Assembly: GCA_964195405.1 (NCBI GenBank)
Contig: CAXMPK010000267.1
Coordinates: 6,982 to 70,981 of the forward strand
Source of the DNA: CAXMPK01 sp964195405
GTDB lineage: Bacteria > Actinomycetota > Acidimicrobiia > Spongiisociales > ZC4RG35
Direction: 5' to 3'
DNA: 64,000 nt
Part shown: piece after piece, positions 17,246 to 24,952 of the stretch
How positions within the stretch are numbered: the stretch's first letter is position 1
How the letters are laid out: every line of letters begins with the position of its first letter
The notes under the pieces: generated by a model
Databases searched by the model: none
Seen by the model: the letters and a program-made list of their open reading frames with translations, nothing else
Told to the model about the DNA's origin: nothing
Made by a program: the position numbers and the translations under genes

Positions 17246-18352
17246 GTGAGTGATGACAAAGAAATGAACACCGAGCCACGACGACGCTCGGGTGTGTGGT
17301 CGGCGATTGCCTATTTCGCCGGTGTCGCTGCCCTCGTTGTTGGGATCTATGCGATCACCGGCAACGGCGCCGAGCCAGCGTCCGGACCAGCAGCGGTCGC
17401 GGCCGAAGAATCAACCACGACAACGGTTGTGGCCGTCGAAGTCGAGGCGTCGTCGGACGTTGAGGTGCCTTCTTTCGTTTCCGGTGAAGAGCCGATCGCC
17501 GATGCTGCCGAGAAGATTCTTCCGTCGGTCGTTCATATTCAAACGGAAACAGGGCTGGGGTCCGGTGTTGTTTACGACAGCAGCGGTCTCATCATCACCG
17601 CAGCTCATGTGGTGGAGGGGCAGGATACGGTTCAGATTCGATTCAGCGATGGCGAGCAGGTCGAGGGAACAGTGGTGGGAGCGGTCCCTGGTGTCGATAT
17701 CGCCGTCATCCAGGTCGATAAGGACGATCTTGTACCCGCCGTGTTCAACACATCCAAGCCGAGGGTCGGTCAACTGGCTATCGCCGTTGGGAGTCCCTGG
17801 GGTCTGGAGTCAACTGTCACTGCCGGCATCATCTCTGCCGTCGATCAGACCAACTGTGACTTCGACAAATGCTTTTCTCAGCTCCAAACTGATGCCGCCA
17901 TCAATCCGGGCAATTCAGGCGGGGCTCTTGTCGATCGCAATGGCGAAGTCATTGGAATCAACGTTTCGATCCGAACCGAGTCCGGTGCCAACGATGGTGT
18001 CGGTTTCGCAGTGCCCAGCGACATCGTCGTTGCGCATGCCGAGAGCATTGTCAATGGAACGCTGCTCGACACCGCCTATCTCGGTGTCCGCGGTGAACCA
18101 GCACAAGGAGATCGTGCCGGTGCGCTCATCATCGAAGTAACCCCTGGGACCGCCGCCGACGACGCAGGTGTTGAGGTCGATGACGTTGTGATCTGGTTCG
18201 CAGGCGTCGAGGTCTTCGGTATCAACGACCTGGCCGCCCAGGTGAGGACACACCGTCCCGGCGAAACGGTCGAGATGACGCTGATCCGTGACGGCGTGGA
18301 GATGACCTTCGACGTCACGCTGGGTGTCTTCCCCGACGAAGCCAGCCCTTGA
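17246..18352 (+). CDS. HtrA/DegP-like serine protease with PDZ domain (PepD-like)
   Basis: Start GTG 17246 after a strong AGGAGG. One N-terminal membrane anchor (residues 18-37), a Thr/Val/Glu-rich linker, then a trypsin-like domain with H121 (ITAAHVVEG), D151 (GVDIAVIQ) and S224 (NPGNSGGA). The C-terminal PDZ spans about 270-360 (YLGVRGEP ... ADDAGVEVDDVVIWFAG). It faces outward and degrades or chaperones misfolded envelope proteins. It lies 60 bp behind the two-component genes and is a likely target of theirs. Confidence 0.93.
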   Translation: MSDDKEMNTEPRRRSGVWSAIAYFAGVAALVVGIYAITGNGAEPASGPAAVAAEESTTTTVVAVEVEASSDVEVPSFVSGEEPIADAAEKILPSVVHIQTETGLGSGVVYDSSGLIITAAHVVEGQDTVQIRFSDGEQVEGTVVGAVPGVDIAVIQVDKDDLVPAVFNTSKPRVGQLAIAVGSPWGLESTVTAGIISAVDQTNCDFDKCFSQLQTDAAINPGNSGGALVDRNGEVIGINVSIRTESGANDGVGFAVPSDIVVAHAESIVNGTLLDTAYLGVRGEPAQGDRAGALIIEVTPGTAADDAGVEVDDVVIWFAGVEVFGINDLAAQVRTHRPGETVEMTLIRDGVEMTFDVTLGVFPDEASP

Positions 18353-18399
18353 ATCGCTAACTGTGCAGGCAAGTACCCACCACTAGGTACCCACACAAC

Positions 18400-18560
18400 C
18401 ATTAAGGTAGGGACCGCCTGCCTCAACCGGCAGGTGCCCTGAGCGCAGCGAAGTCGGTTGGAATCCGATGCTGTCCCGCAACTGTGAAGCCGCCTATTGG
18501 CTGATTCCCTTGCTTTCGCAAGAGACTCCCCAACAGGATGGATAAGCCAGGTCGCCTGGC
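18400..18560 (+). promoter_or_regulatory. Cobalamin (B12) riboswitch aptamer
   Basis: The conserved core can be read directly: GTCGGTTGGAATCCGATGC, then TGTCCCGCAACTGTGAAGCC, and the closing element AAGCCAGGTCGCCTGGC at about 18544-18560. An upstream paired stem (CTGCC ... GGCAG, about 18418-18434) fits P2/P1. It precedes B12-type ABC importer genes and a corrinoid adenosyltransferase gene, so it should shut the operon down when adenosylcobalamin is plentiful. Outer boundaries are approximate. Confidence 0.93.
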
Positions 18561-18581
18561 TTGGGGCCACGAATATGTCTC

Positions 18582-18647
18582 GGATGAAGACGGACCCGAT
18601 GGCTCAGGGAAGCCACCCCACCTCTTCATCCTCCTAACCGGAGGATG
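18582..18647 (+). promoter_or_regulatory. Riboswitch expression platform: RBS sequestering hairpin and competing antisequester
   Basis: CATCCTCC (18627-18634) pairs perfectly with GGAGGATG (18640-18647), hiding the Shine-Dalgarno of the binding-protein gene in an 8 bp stem with a 5 nt loop. GGATGAAGA (18582-18590) is a perfect 9-nt complement of TCTTCATCC (18623-18631), which overlaps the anti-Shine-Dalgarno strand. The two pairings exclude each other, as in a translational switch. No intrinsic terminator is visible. Confidence 0.75.
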
Positions 18648-18654
18648 TTTTCAT

Positions 18655-19641
18655 ATGAAAAGGACCGCGCTGATTGCGGTGCTGGTGATGGTGGTTGCTG
18701 CTTGCAGCCCATCTGACGCCGGGGCCACGACCACCACCGACAACCCTGCCACGACAACGCCTGCCCAGATAACAACCACAGCCGCACCCGCTACCTCCAC
18801 AACAACCGACGAAGGGTTCCCGGTCAGTGTGGAGGCTGACAATGGGTCGGTGACAATCGAGGCGCGTCCCCAGGCGATCATCTCTCTCTCATCAACCGCG
18901 ACTGAGATGTTGTTTGAGATGGGTGCAGGGCCCCAGGTCGTCGCGGTCGATGATCAATCCAATTACCCAGCCGAAGCGCCGATGACCGATCTCTCGGGTT
19001 TCACACCGAACCTGGAGGCAATCCTCTCTTACGAGCCGGATCTTGTGGTGATCACGTTTGATCCGGGAGAGTTGATCGCTGGCCTGGAGACGGCGGACAT
19101 TCCTGTCCTTTCCTACACCGCCGCCTTCACCATTGATGACGTCTATCGACAAATCGAGGCCCTGGGAACGGCAACCGGAAACGTCGAGTCGGCTATTGAG
19201 GTGAACGAGTCTATTCAGACCGACCTGGAAGATATCGTTGTCGTTTCGGGAGACTCCGGTGAAGGTATCACTTATTATCACGAGATCGACGCCCTGCTAT
19301 ATACGGCGACCTCTTCGACTTTCTTCGGTCAGATCTACGGCTTGTTTGGCATGGCGAACATCGCCGACGCTGCTGATGAGGACGGTTATGCCTTCGGCTA
19401 TCCCCAGCTTTCCGAGGAATACGTCGTGGCCTCCGACCCCAACATCATCTTCTTGGCCAACGTCCTCTACGGGGAGTCGTCTGAGACCGTCGCGGCTCGG
19501 CCCGGCTGGAGTGTCATGACTGCGGTGAAGGACGGTGACGTCGCTGAACTCGATTCCGATGTGGCCTCGAGGTGGGGTCCGCGGATCGTCGAATTCGCTC
19601 AGTCGATTGCCGACGCCTTGGGGCGCTACAAGGAGGGCTGA
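18655..19641 (+). CDS. btuF: ABC transporter substrate-binding lipoprotein, B12-type (BtuF-like)
   Basis: 328 residues from ATG 18655. A lipoprotein signal MKRTALIAVLVMVVAACSPS is followed by a Thr-rich linker. The mature part is a cluster A-II (TroA/BtuF-like) helical-backbone binding protein: SLSSTATEMLFEMGAGPQVV, AILSYEPDLVVI and the C-terminal ARPGWSVMTAVKDGDVAELD. The ligand is inferred to be cobalamin from the riboswitch and cobO; iron-siderophore binding is the family alternative. The start site lies just behind the sequestered Shine-Dalgarno. Confidence 0.9.
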   Translation: MKRTALIAVLVMVVAACSPSDAGATTTTDNPATTTPAQITTTAAPATSTTTDEGFPVSVEADNGSVTIEARPQAIISLSSTATEMLFEMGAGPQVVAVDDQSNYPAEAPMTDLSGFTPNLEAILSYEPDLVVITFDPGELIAGLETADIPVLSYTAAFTIDDVYRQIEALGTATGNVESAIEVNESIQTDLEDIVVVSGDSGEGITYYHEIDALLYTATSSTFFGQIYGLFGMANIADAADEDGYAFGYPQLSEEYVVASDPNIIFLANVLYGESSETVAARPGWSVMTAVKDGDVAELDSDVASRWGPRIVEFAQSIADALGRYKEG

Positions 19642-19649
19642 GCTCCCAC

Positions 19650-20684
19650 GTGGCCAATCCATCGGTCACCAGACCATCCAGACCCGGATGGGTGGCTATT
19701 ACCTCCGGAGTGATTGCTGTTGTCGGGGTGGGAGTCGCTGGGCTTCTACTCGGCGCGGCCGGGATCGACCGATCCCAAGTCGTGGCTGCCCTTTTGGACG
19801 CACTTCCCCTGATAGAGGTTGAACACGGGCTCTCTGAGATCCATCTGAATGTTCTTTTCCAGATCCGCGCTCCCCGCGTTGTGCTCGGTGGAATGGTGGG
19901 TGCGATCTTGGCGGTTGGGGGAGCGTCTTATCAGGGGGTGTTTCGCAATCCGCTGGCCGACCCGTATCTCCTTGGTGTGGCCGCCGGCGCCGGGCTGGGC
20001 GCCACCGTTGCCTTTGCGGCCAGCGGCAACCCCGGCTTCCTGGCTCCATTCGCATTCGTCGGGGGCATGGCCGCCGTGGCCATCACCTATTCCCTGGGCC
20101 GTTCGGTTGGTGGGCGAACCACCACTTCTTTGATACTCGCCGGGGTTGCCGTCGCGGCGTTTGCCACCGCAATCCAGACGTTCATCCTTCAGAGAAACTC
20201 CGAGACGTTGCGTCAGGTGTACTCGTGGATTCTTGGTCAGTTGGTGACAGTCGGTTGGGGTGACGTTCTTGGTTTGTTGCCATACGCATTGGTTGCCTCG
20301 GTGGTGATGCTGGCAAGCCGTCGGATGTTGGACGTGCTGAGTATCGGAGACGAGGAGGCAAGCGCGCTCGGTGTCAACGTTGTCCGGTTCCGGTGGGTGG
20401 TTGTAATTGCGGCGACGTTGGCGACAGCCGCGGCTGTGTCGGTGAGCGGACTGATCGGCTTTGTTGGAATCATCGTGCCCCACACCATCCGTCTGCTCTT
20501 TGGTGTGAGCTACCGGGTGATCGTCCCGCTTTCGTTGCTGTTTGGTGCTGCCTTCCTGATGGCGGCCGACATTGTCGCCCGCACAGTGGTCGCTCCTGCC
20601 GAGCTCCCGATTGGTGTTGTCACTGCTTTCTTCGGGGCGCCCTTCTTTGTGATGGTGCTCAGATCGATGAGACGTCCGGGATGA
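19650..20684 (+). CDS. btuC: ABC transporter permease, FecCD/BtuC family
   Basis: About 344 residues with eight to ten membrane segments. The FecCD hallmarks are FQIRAPRVVLGGMVGAILAV, GGASYQGVFRNPLADPYLLG, SWILGQLVTVGWGDV and VSGLIGFVGIIVPHTIRLLF. It forms the membrane channel for the BtuF-like binding protein. GTG 19650 is 8 nt after the btuF stop, with AAGGAGGG about 12 nt upstream. The stop overlaps the ATPase start (ATGA). Confidence 0.92.
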   Translation: MANPSVTRPSRPGWVAITSGVIAVVGVGVAGLLLGAAGIDRSQVVAALLDALPLIEVEHGLSEIHLNVLFQIRAPRVVLGGMVGAILAVGGASYQGVFRNPLADPYLLGVAAGAGLGATVAFAASGNPGFLAPFAFVGGMAAVAITYSLGRSVGGRTTTSLILAGVAVAAFATAIQTFILQRNSETLRQVYSWILGQLVTVGWGDVLGLLPYALVASVVMLASRRMLDVLSIGDEEASALGVNVVRFRWVVVIAATLATAAAVSVSGLIGFVGIIVPHTIRLLFGVSYRVIVPLSLLFGAAFLMAADIVARTVVAPAELPIGVVTAFFGAPFFVMVLRSMRRPG

Positions 20685-21433
20685 TCCTCTGGGAAGAGAT
20701 CAGCGTGACCTATGGGGCCACCCGGGTACTCGGGCCACTGAGTCTTGGAGTTGAGGACGGAGAATGGCTCGGCCTGATCGGTCCCAACGGTGCCGGTAAG
20801 TCGACATTGTTGAAGACGGCATTGGGCGCGGTCGAGTACGAGGGAACCGTTTCGTTGGCCAACAGCCGCAGACGGCCAGGGCTGGACATAGCCTGGATGC
20901 CCCAGCGTCCTCAGATGCCGGAGGAGATGAGCGTGGCCGACTATGTCCTATTGGGTAGGACTCCTCACGTCGGTTATCTCGGGTCTGAGAGTGAGACCGA
21001 TCTGGAGTCGGTTGAGACCGCCCTTCGCAAGCTGAACATGATCGAGTTTGCCTCTCGACCTCTAGGGACGCTGTCCGGTGGTGAGGCACAAAGGGCCGTC
21101 CTGGCCCGGGCTCTCGCCCAGGAGGCTCCGGTACTCCTTCTCGACGAACCGACAGCGAGCCTGGACATCGGTCATGCCCTCGAAGTCCTCGAGGTGTTGG
21201 ACGAGTTGCGCAGGACCGAAGGTCTGACAGTGGTTACAGCTGTTCACGACCTAACTCTCGCCGGAAGATTCGCCGATCGACTGGTGCTCCTGGGAGACGG
21301 AATCGTGAGGGGAGACGGCACGCCCAGCGAAGTGCTCACCGAAGATTTGCTTCGCGCTCACTACGGTCGTGGTGTGAGGGTTATCAACGATGAGGACGGC
21401 CCGACCGTCGTTCCCAAGAGGTCGAATGACTGA
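20681..21433 (+). CDS. btuD: ABC transporter ATP-binding protein, BtuD/FecE family
   Basis: 250 residues. Walker A LIGPNGAGKSTLLKTAL, Q-loop in AWMPQRPQMP, signature GTLSGGEAQRAVLARALAQE, Walker B VLLLDEPTASLD and switch His in TAVHDLTLA are all intact. ATG 20681 overlaps the permease stop, so it is translationally coupled. It energises the B12-type importer. An upstream extension to 20393 lies inside the permease gene and is not real. Confidence 0.93.
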   Translation: MILWEEISVTYGATRVLGPLSLGVEDGEWLGLIGPNGAGKSTLLKTALGAVEYEGTVSLANSRRRPGLDIAWMPQRPQMPEEMSVADYVLLGRTPHVGYLGSESETDLESVETALRKLNMIEFASRPLGTLSGGEAQRAVLARALAQEAPVLLLDEPTASLDIGHALEVLEVLDELRRTEGLTVVTAVHDLTLAGRFADRLVLLGDGIVRGDGTPSEVLTEDLLRAHYGRGVRVINDEDGPTVVPKRSND

Positions 21434-22007
21434 CAAAGCAACGGCGCCTATCGGGCCACCGACAGAACCGCCCGGAAAGGCATCGGAACGTGAGCCTTCT
21501 CTTGTCCTGATCAACACCGGGGACGGCAAGGGAAAGTCGACAGCCGCTTTCGGGACGGCCATGCGTGCGATCGCCAGGGGATGGAATGTCGCGGTAGTCC
21601 AGTTTCTCAAGTCTGGCGACTGGTCGGTCGGCGAAGAGAAGATAGGCCGAGAGTTGGGCATCGATTGGTGGGCTCTTGGTGACGGGTTCACCTGGGACTC
21701 GGAGGACCTGGAGCAATCCGAGGCCATTGCCCTAGAAGCTTGGGCAGCAGCGCGGGACATAATCGCGTCTGGTGAATACGACCTGGTGTTGTTGGATGAA
21801 GTGACTTATCCGATCAATTGGGGCTGGATCGATACAACGGAAGTTCTTTCAACGTTGAGAGAGCGGCCCGAGAAGGTCAACGTGTTCATCACCGGCAGGG
21901 ATGCGTCGGAGGCGCTGATTGATGTGGCTGACACCGTCACCGAAATGAAGAAAGTGAAACATGCCTTCGACCGTGGGGTGATGGCACGGCGAGGGATCGA
22001 CTACTAG
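21426..22007 (+). CDS. cobO: Corrinoid adenosyltransferase
   Basis: CobO/BtuR/CobA family enzyme that adds the 5'-deoxyadenosyl group from ATP to Co(I) corrinoid. The P-loop is LVLINTGDGKGKSTAAFGTA, followed by WNVAVVQFLKSGDW and DLVLLDEVTYPINWGW. The C-terminus HAFDRGVMARRGIDY is diagnostic. ATG 21426 overlaps the end of btuD by 8 nt. Being in the riboswitch operon, it converts imported cobalamin to coenzyme B12. 193 aa is normal. Confidence 0.95.
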   Translation: MTDKATAPIGPPTEPPGKASEREPSLVLINTGDGKGKSTAAFGTAMRAIARGWNVAVVQFLKSGDWSVGEEKIGRELGIDWWALGDGFTWDSEDLEQSEAIALEAWAAARDIIASGEYDLVLLDEVTYPINWGWIDTTEVLSTLRERPEKVNVFITGRDASEALIDVADTVTEMKKVKHAFDRGVMARRGIDY

Positions 22008-22010
22008 TGG

Positions 22011-22844
22011 TTAGCCCACCGCCTTCTTGTACTGACGTACCGCTAGCGGGGCGAACACGGCAGTAATCGCGACGATCCAAGCAAAGGATTTCAAGATGAG
22101 CGTCCCTTGGTCGATGCCCAGAAACACCAAGGCCTCCTCGGGGATCATCAATGATCTCACCGTATTGGCCACGACGCTGACTGGCTGGTTTTCGGCGAAG
22201 CCCTGGAGCCAGTCAGGCATGGATACGACCGGAACAAATATCGAGGAAACGAACACCAGCGGGAAGATGGGCAGAAAGCTGGCCGATTGGGCCGCCTCTG
22301 GCGTTTTCACCGCGAGACCGATCGTGGCCATCACCCAGGAGAAGGCGTAGCCAAACAGCAACGCGATCACTACGCCGAACAGCATCTTGGGGACACCTTG
22401 CTCGAACCTCCAACCCATCAAGAAGCCGACAAAGAGCATCAAGGTGTAGACGAAAGTGTTGCGAACGAGGTCGGCGATGGTGCGACCTGTCAGCACTGCC
22501 GAGCGGGCCATCGGCAGACTGCGAAAACGGTCGATCACCCCAGCACCCAAATCCTCGGTGAGTCCGAGGGCGGTAGCCGTGGCCCCGAACACAGCTGTTT
22601 GGACCAAGATGCCCGGCATGAGCCAGTTGATGTACTGGTCCGATCCGGCCGGCGTGCCCGTGGTGATCGCTCCGCCAAAAACAACGTTGAACAACAGCAG
22701 GAACATCACCGGCTGAACCGTCGAAAACAAGATCAGCGACGGGATGCGGAGGACACGCATGTTGTTACGACCGGTGATGATCGCGGTGTGGTTTATCGCG
22801 TCGCCGAGACTCACACGTCGTTTGGGTTTGGCCACGGTTGTCAT
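22011..22844 (-). CDS. ABC-2 type exporter permease (DrrB-like)
   Basis: 277 residues with six membrane segments and the ABC-2 signature FVSSIFVPVVSMPDWLQGF toward the end. N-terminal cytoplasmic stretch RVSLGDAINHTAIITGRN precedes TM1. With the adjacent ATPase it forms a daunorubicin-resistance type drug or lipid exporter. The start overlaps the ATPase stop by 3 nt. It is convergent with cobO, 3 bp apart. Confidence 0.9.
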   Translation of the reverse strand: MTTVAKPKRRVSLGDAINHTAIITGRNNMRVLRIPSLILFSTVQPVMFLLLFNVVFGGAITTGTPAGSDQYINWLMPGILVQTAVFGATATALGLTEDLGAGVIDRFRSLPMARSAVLTGRTIADLVRNTFVYTLMLFVGFLMGWRFEQGVPKMLFGVVIALLFGYAFSWVMATIGLAVKTPEAAQSASFLPIFPLVFVSSIFVPVVSMPDWLQGFAENQPVSVVANTVRSLMIPEEALVFLGIDQGTLILKSFAWIVAITAVFAPLAVRQYKKAVG

Positions 22845-23818
22845 CGATCTTGCCCTGTTCCGCTTTCGGCAGGCTCAGATTCACCTTCGGTCTCGGCCTT
22901 ATGTCCGGTCAGAGTGAGGAAGACGTCGTCGAGGGTGGGTTTGCGCAGTGCAACGTCCTTCGGCTCAACGTTGACGGCATCCAGTTCACGCACGACCTCG
23001 GTGAGGGTTCTCGAACCGCGGAGGGCTGGAATACTGAGCCCGAGCCGCTCGAAAGTGGGCTCTTCTCCCGCCACCGACGCCAGGGCCCTTGCCGCAGTCT
23101 CGCGGTCGGACTCGTCGACATGGATCTCGACTACATCGCCACCGAGCCGATCCTTGAGTTCATCCGACGTGCCCTCGGCGATCAAGCGGCCTTGGTCGAT
23201 CACTCCGACACGGTCGGCGAGTTGGTCGGCCTCGTCGAGGTACTGAGTGGTGAGAAGGACGGTGGTGCCGCCTTCAACGAGGTCTTCGATGAGATCCCAT
23301 AGATCGAGACGGCTGCCGGGGTCGATCCCGGTGGTTGGCTCATCGAGAAAGAGAACTTGGGGGCGACCCACCATCGAGGCGGCGACGTCCAAACGTCGCC
23401 GCATGCCACCAGAGTAGGTACTCACCTTGCGGTCGGCAGCCTCGGTAAGTTGTATTCGCTCGAGCACGTCGTCGGCCCGGCGTTTGGCTTCTTTTTTGCC
23501 CAGGTTGTAAAGCCGACCGACCATCTCGACGTTTTCCCTCCCCGTGAGGAACTCGTCGACGGCCGCCGATTGTCCGGCCAGACCGATCTTGTACCGGGCG
23601 CCGACCGGATCGGCGAGCACATCGACACCGGCAACGGTCGCACTGCCCGAGTCAGGTTTCAGGAGGGTGGTGAGCACCCTGATAAGAGTTGTCTTGCCGG
23701 CCCCGTTTGGCCCGAGCAAGCCATAGACAATTCCCTCCTCGAACTGAAGGCTCACGTCGTCGAGGGCGCGCACGTCTCCGAAAGTCTTGACGATATTTGT
23801 GGCCACGACCGCACTCAT
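22841..23818 (-). CDS. ABC exporter ATP-binding protein (DrrA-like)
   Basis: 325 residues. Walker A GLLGPNGAGKTTLIRVL, signature STYSGGMRRRLDVAASMVG, Walker B VLFLDEPTTGIDPGSR and a switch glutamine (TTQYLDEAD), which is typical of DrrA proteins. The C-terminal domain (VEIHVDESDRETAARAL ... KPTLDDVFLTLTGH) is the DrrA-type extension. ATG 23818 is preferred over 23854 because the conserved domain begins there. Substrate unknown. Confidence 0.92.
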   Translation of the reverse strand: MSAVVATNIVKTFGDVRALDDVSLQFEEGIVYGLLGPNGAGKTTLIRVLTTLLKPDSGSATVAGVDVLADPVGARYKIGLAGQSAAVDEFLTGRENVEMVGRLYNLGKKEAKRRADDVLERIQLTEAADRKVSTYSGGMRRRLDVAASMVGRPQVLFLDEPTTGIDPGSRLDLWDLIEDLVEGGTTVLLTTQYLDEADQLADRVGVIDQGRLIAEGTSDELKDRLGGDVVEIHVDESDRETAARALASVAGEEPTFERLGLSIPALRGSRTLTEVVRELDAVNVEPKDVALRKPTLDDVFLTLTGHKAETEGESEPAESGTGQDR

Positions 23819-23850
23819 GAGTTGGGAGATATTAGTGGTCCGCCTTGAGT

Positions 23851-24897
23851 TCAAGGTCGGCGGTCGGCGGCCAGTCGGAACAGGTGGTTCGCTCCTTGGT
23901 CAAGGGTCCGGAAGCGCTCGTCTTTGGTTTGGCCTCGCAACCAGCGGATATAGATTTGCTGGAGGACCACGCCGAGCTTCCATGCTCCAAAGACCAGATA
24001 CCAGTCGACGCGCCTCATGTCAGTACCTGTTAGCTCGCCGTAGAGATCGACGGCCGAGGTTCGGTCCATCCACCCATTGACAGTGGTGGGCATCAGCCCC
24101 AGCGCCTCGGGTGCCTCGCCGGGATCAAACCAAGACCCCATGAGTGTTCCCAAGTCGGCAAGGGGATCGCCACGTGTTGCCATGTCCCAGTCGTAGACCG
24201 CGGCGCAAACGGCCGGATCGCCGGGATCGAGCGCCATGTTGTCGAGTCGCCAGTCATTGTGGAGGAGTGTTGGACGTGGTGACTCGGGCAGCTCTGCAGC
24301 AAGCCATGCGGCCACTTCGTCGGCAACGGCATTCTCCTCGTGTTTCGATGCTTTCCAACGTCCGGCCCATCCCGACACCTGTCGGTCCAGAAAGCCTTGC
24401 GGGTGCCCGAGATCACCCAAGTCGCAGTCGTTGGGATTGACACCATGGAACTCGGCAAGTGTTTGGATCACAATCTCGGAGAGGGCGCGATTCGACGTTG
24501 GGTTGGTCCCAGAACCGAACACGTCGGGGACCTGGCCTCTGACAACGATGCCGCCCCTCCGCTCCATGAGGAAGAAGGGTGACCCGATGACATCCACGTT
24601 CTCGCAGAGGGCGATTGCCCGGGCTGCTTTGTCGAACGAACGCCAAAGACGGGCCAGCACTCGGTACTCGCGGGACATGTCGTGAGACGAGGCTGCGACC
24701 GGTCCGAGAGGCGGCCGGCGGAGGACCAACTCGGTCCCGTCTGGATAGGTGAGTAGATAGGTGAGGTTGGCCTTGCCACCACCGAACTGCATGACCTTCG
24801 GTCGGCCAGGAGGAAGAGCCTCGTGATCTTGGGCCCAGGACACCAAGGACTCGACGTCGAAGCCCTCATCTTTGCGAACATCAATCAGGTCACCCAC
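23851..24897 (-). CDS. APH-fold phosphotransferase family protein
   Basis: 348 residues of the aminoglycoside-phosphotransferase/ACAD10-11 N-domain family. The G-rich FGGGKANLTYLLTYPDGTELV replaces the glycine loop. The catalytic loop is LLHNDWRLDNMALD and the Mg-binding motif is YDWDMATRGDPLADLGTLMG. Such proteins often act on acyl-CoA-linked or small hydroxy substrates rather than antibiotics. It lies upstream of the exporter genes (32 bp) and may be cotranscribed. Confidence 0.85.
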   Translation of the reverse strand: MGDLIDVRKDEGFDVESLVSWAQDHEALPPGRPKVMQFGGGKANLTYLLTYPDGTELVLRRPPLGPVAASSHDMSREYRVLARLWRSFDKAARAIALCENVDVIGSPFFLMERRGGIVVRGQVPDVFGSGTNPTSNRALSEIVIQTLAEFHGVNPNDCDLGDLGHPQGFLDRQVSGWAGRWKASKHEENAVADEVAAWLAAELPESPRPTLLHNDWRLDNMALDPGDPAVCAAVYDWDMATRGDPLADLGTLMGSWFDPGEAPEALGLMPTTVNGWMDRTSAVDLYGELTGTDMRRVDWYLVFGAWKLGVVLQQIYIRWLRGQTKDERFRTLDQGANHLFRLAADRRP

Positions 24898-24952
24898 GGC
24901 CGGCGAGCGTATCGGGTTTGAATCGAAGCCTGGTCGTATACCCTCGAACTAA

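Noticed and set aside
18538..18654. N-terminal extension of the BtuF-like protein
   Set aside because: It would be encoded by the riboswitch and expression platform; the lipoprotein signal begins at ATG 18655.
19746..20483. 245-codon minus-strand frame opposite btuC
   Set aside because: Hydrophilic His/Gln/Arg-rich sequence opposite a clear permease.
22287..23246. 319-codon plus-strand frame across the ABC exporter genes
   Set aside because: Low-complexity His/Arg/Gln/Ser sequence opposite two well-supported minus-strand genes.
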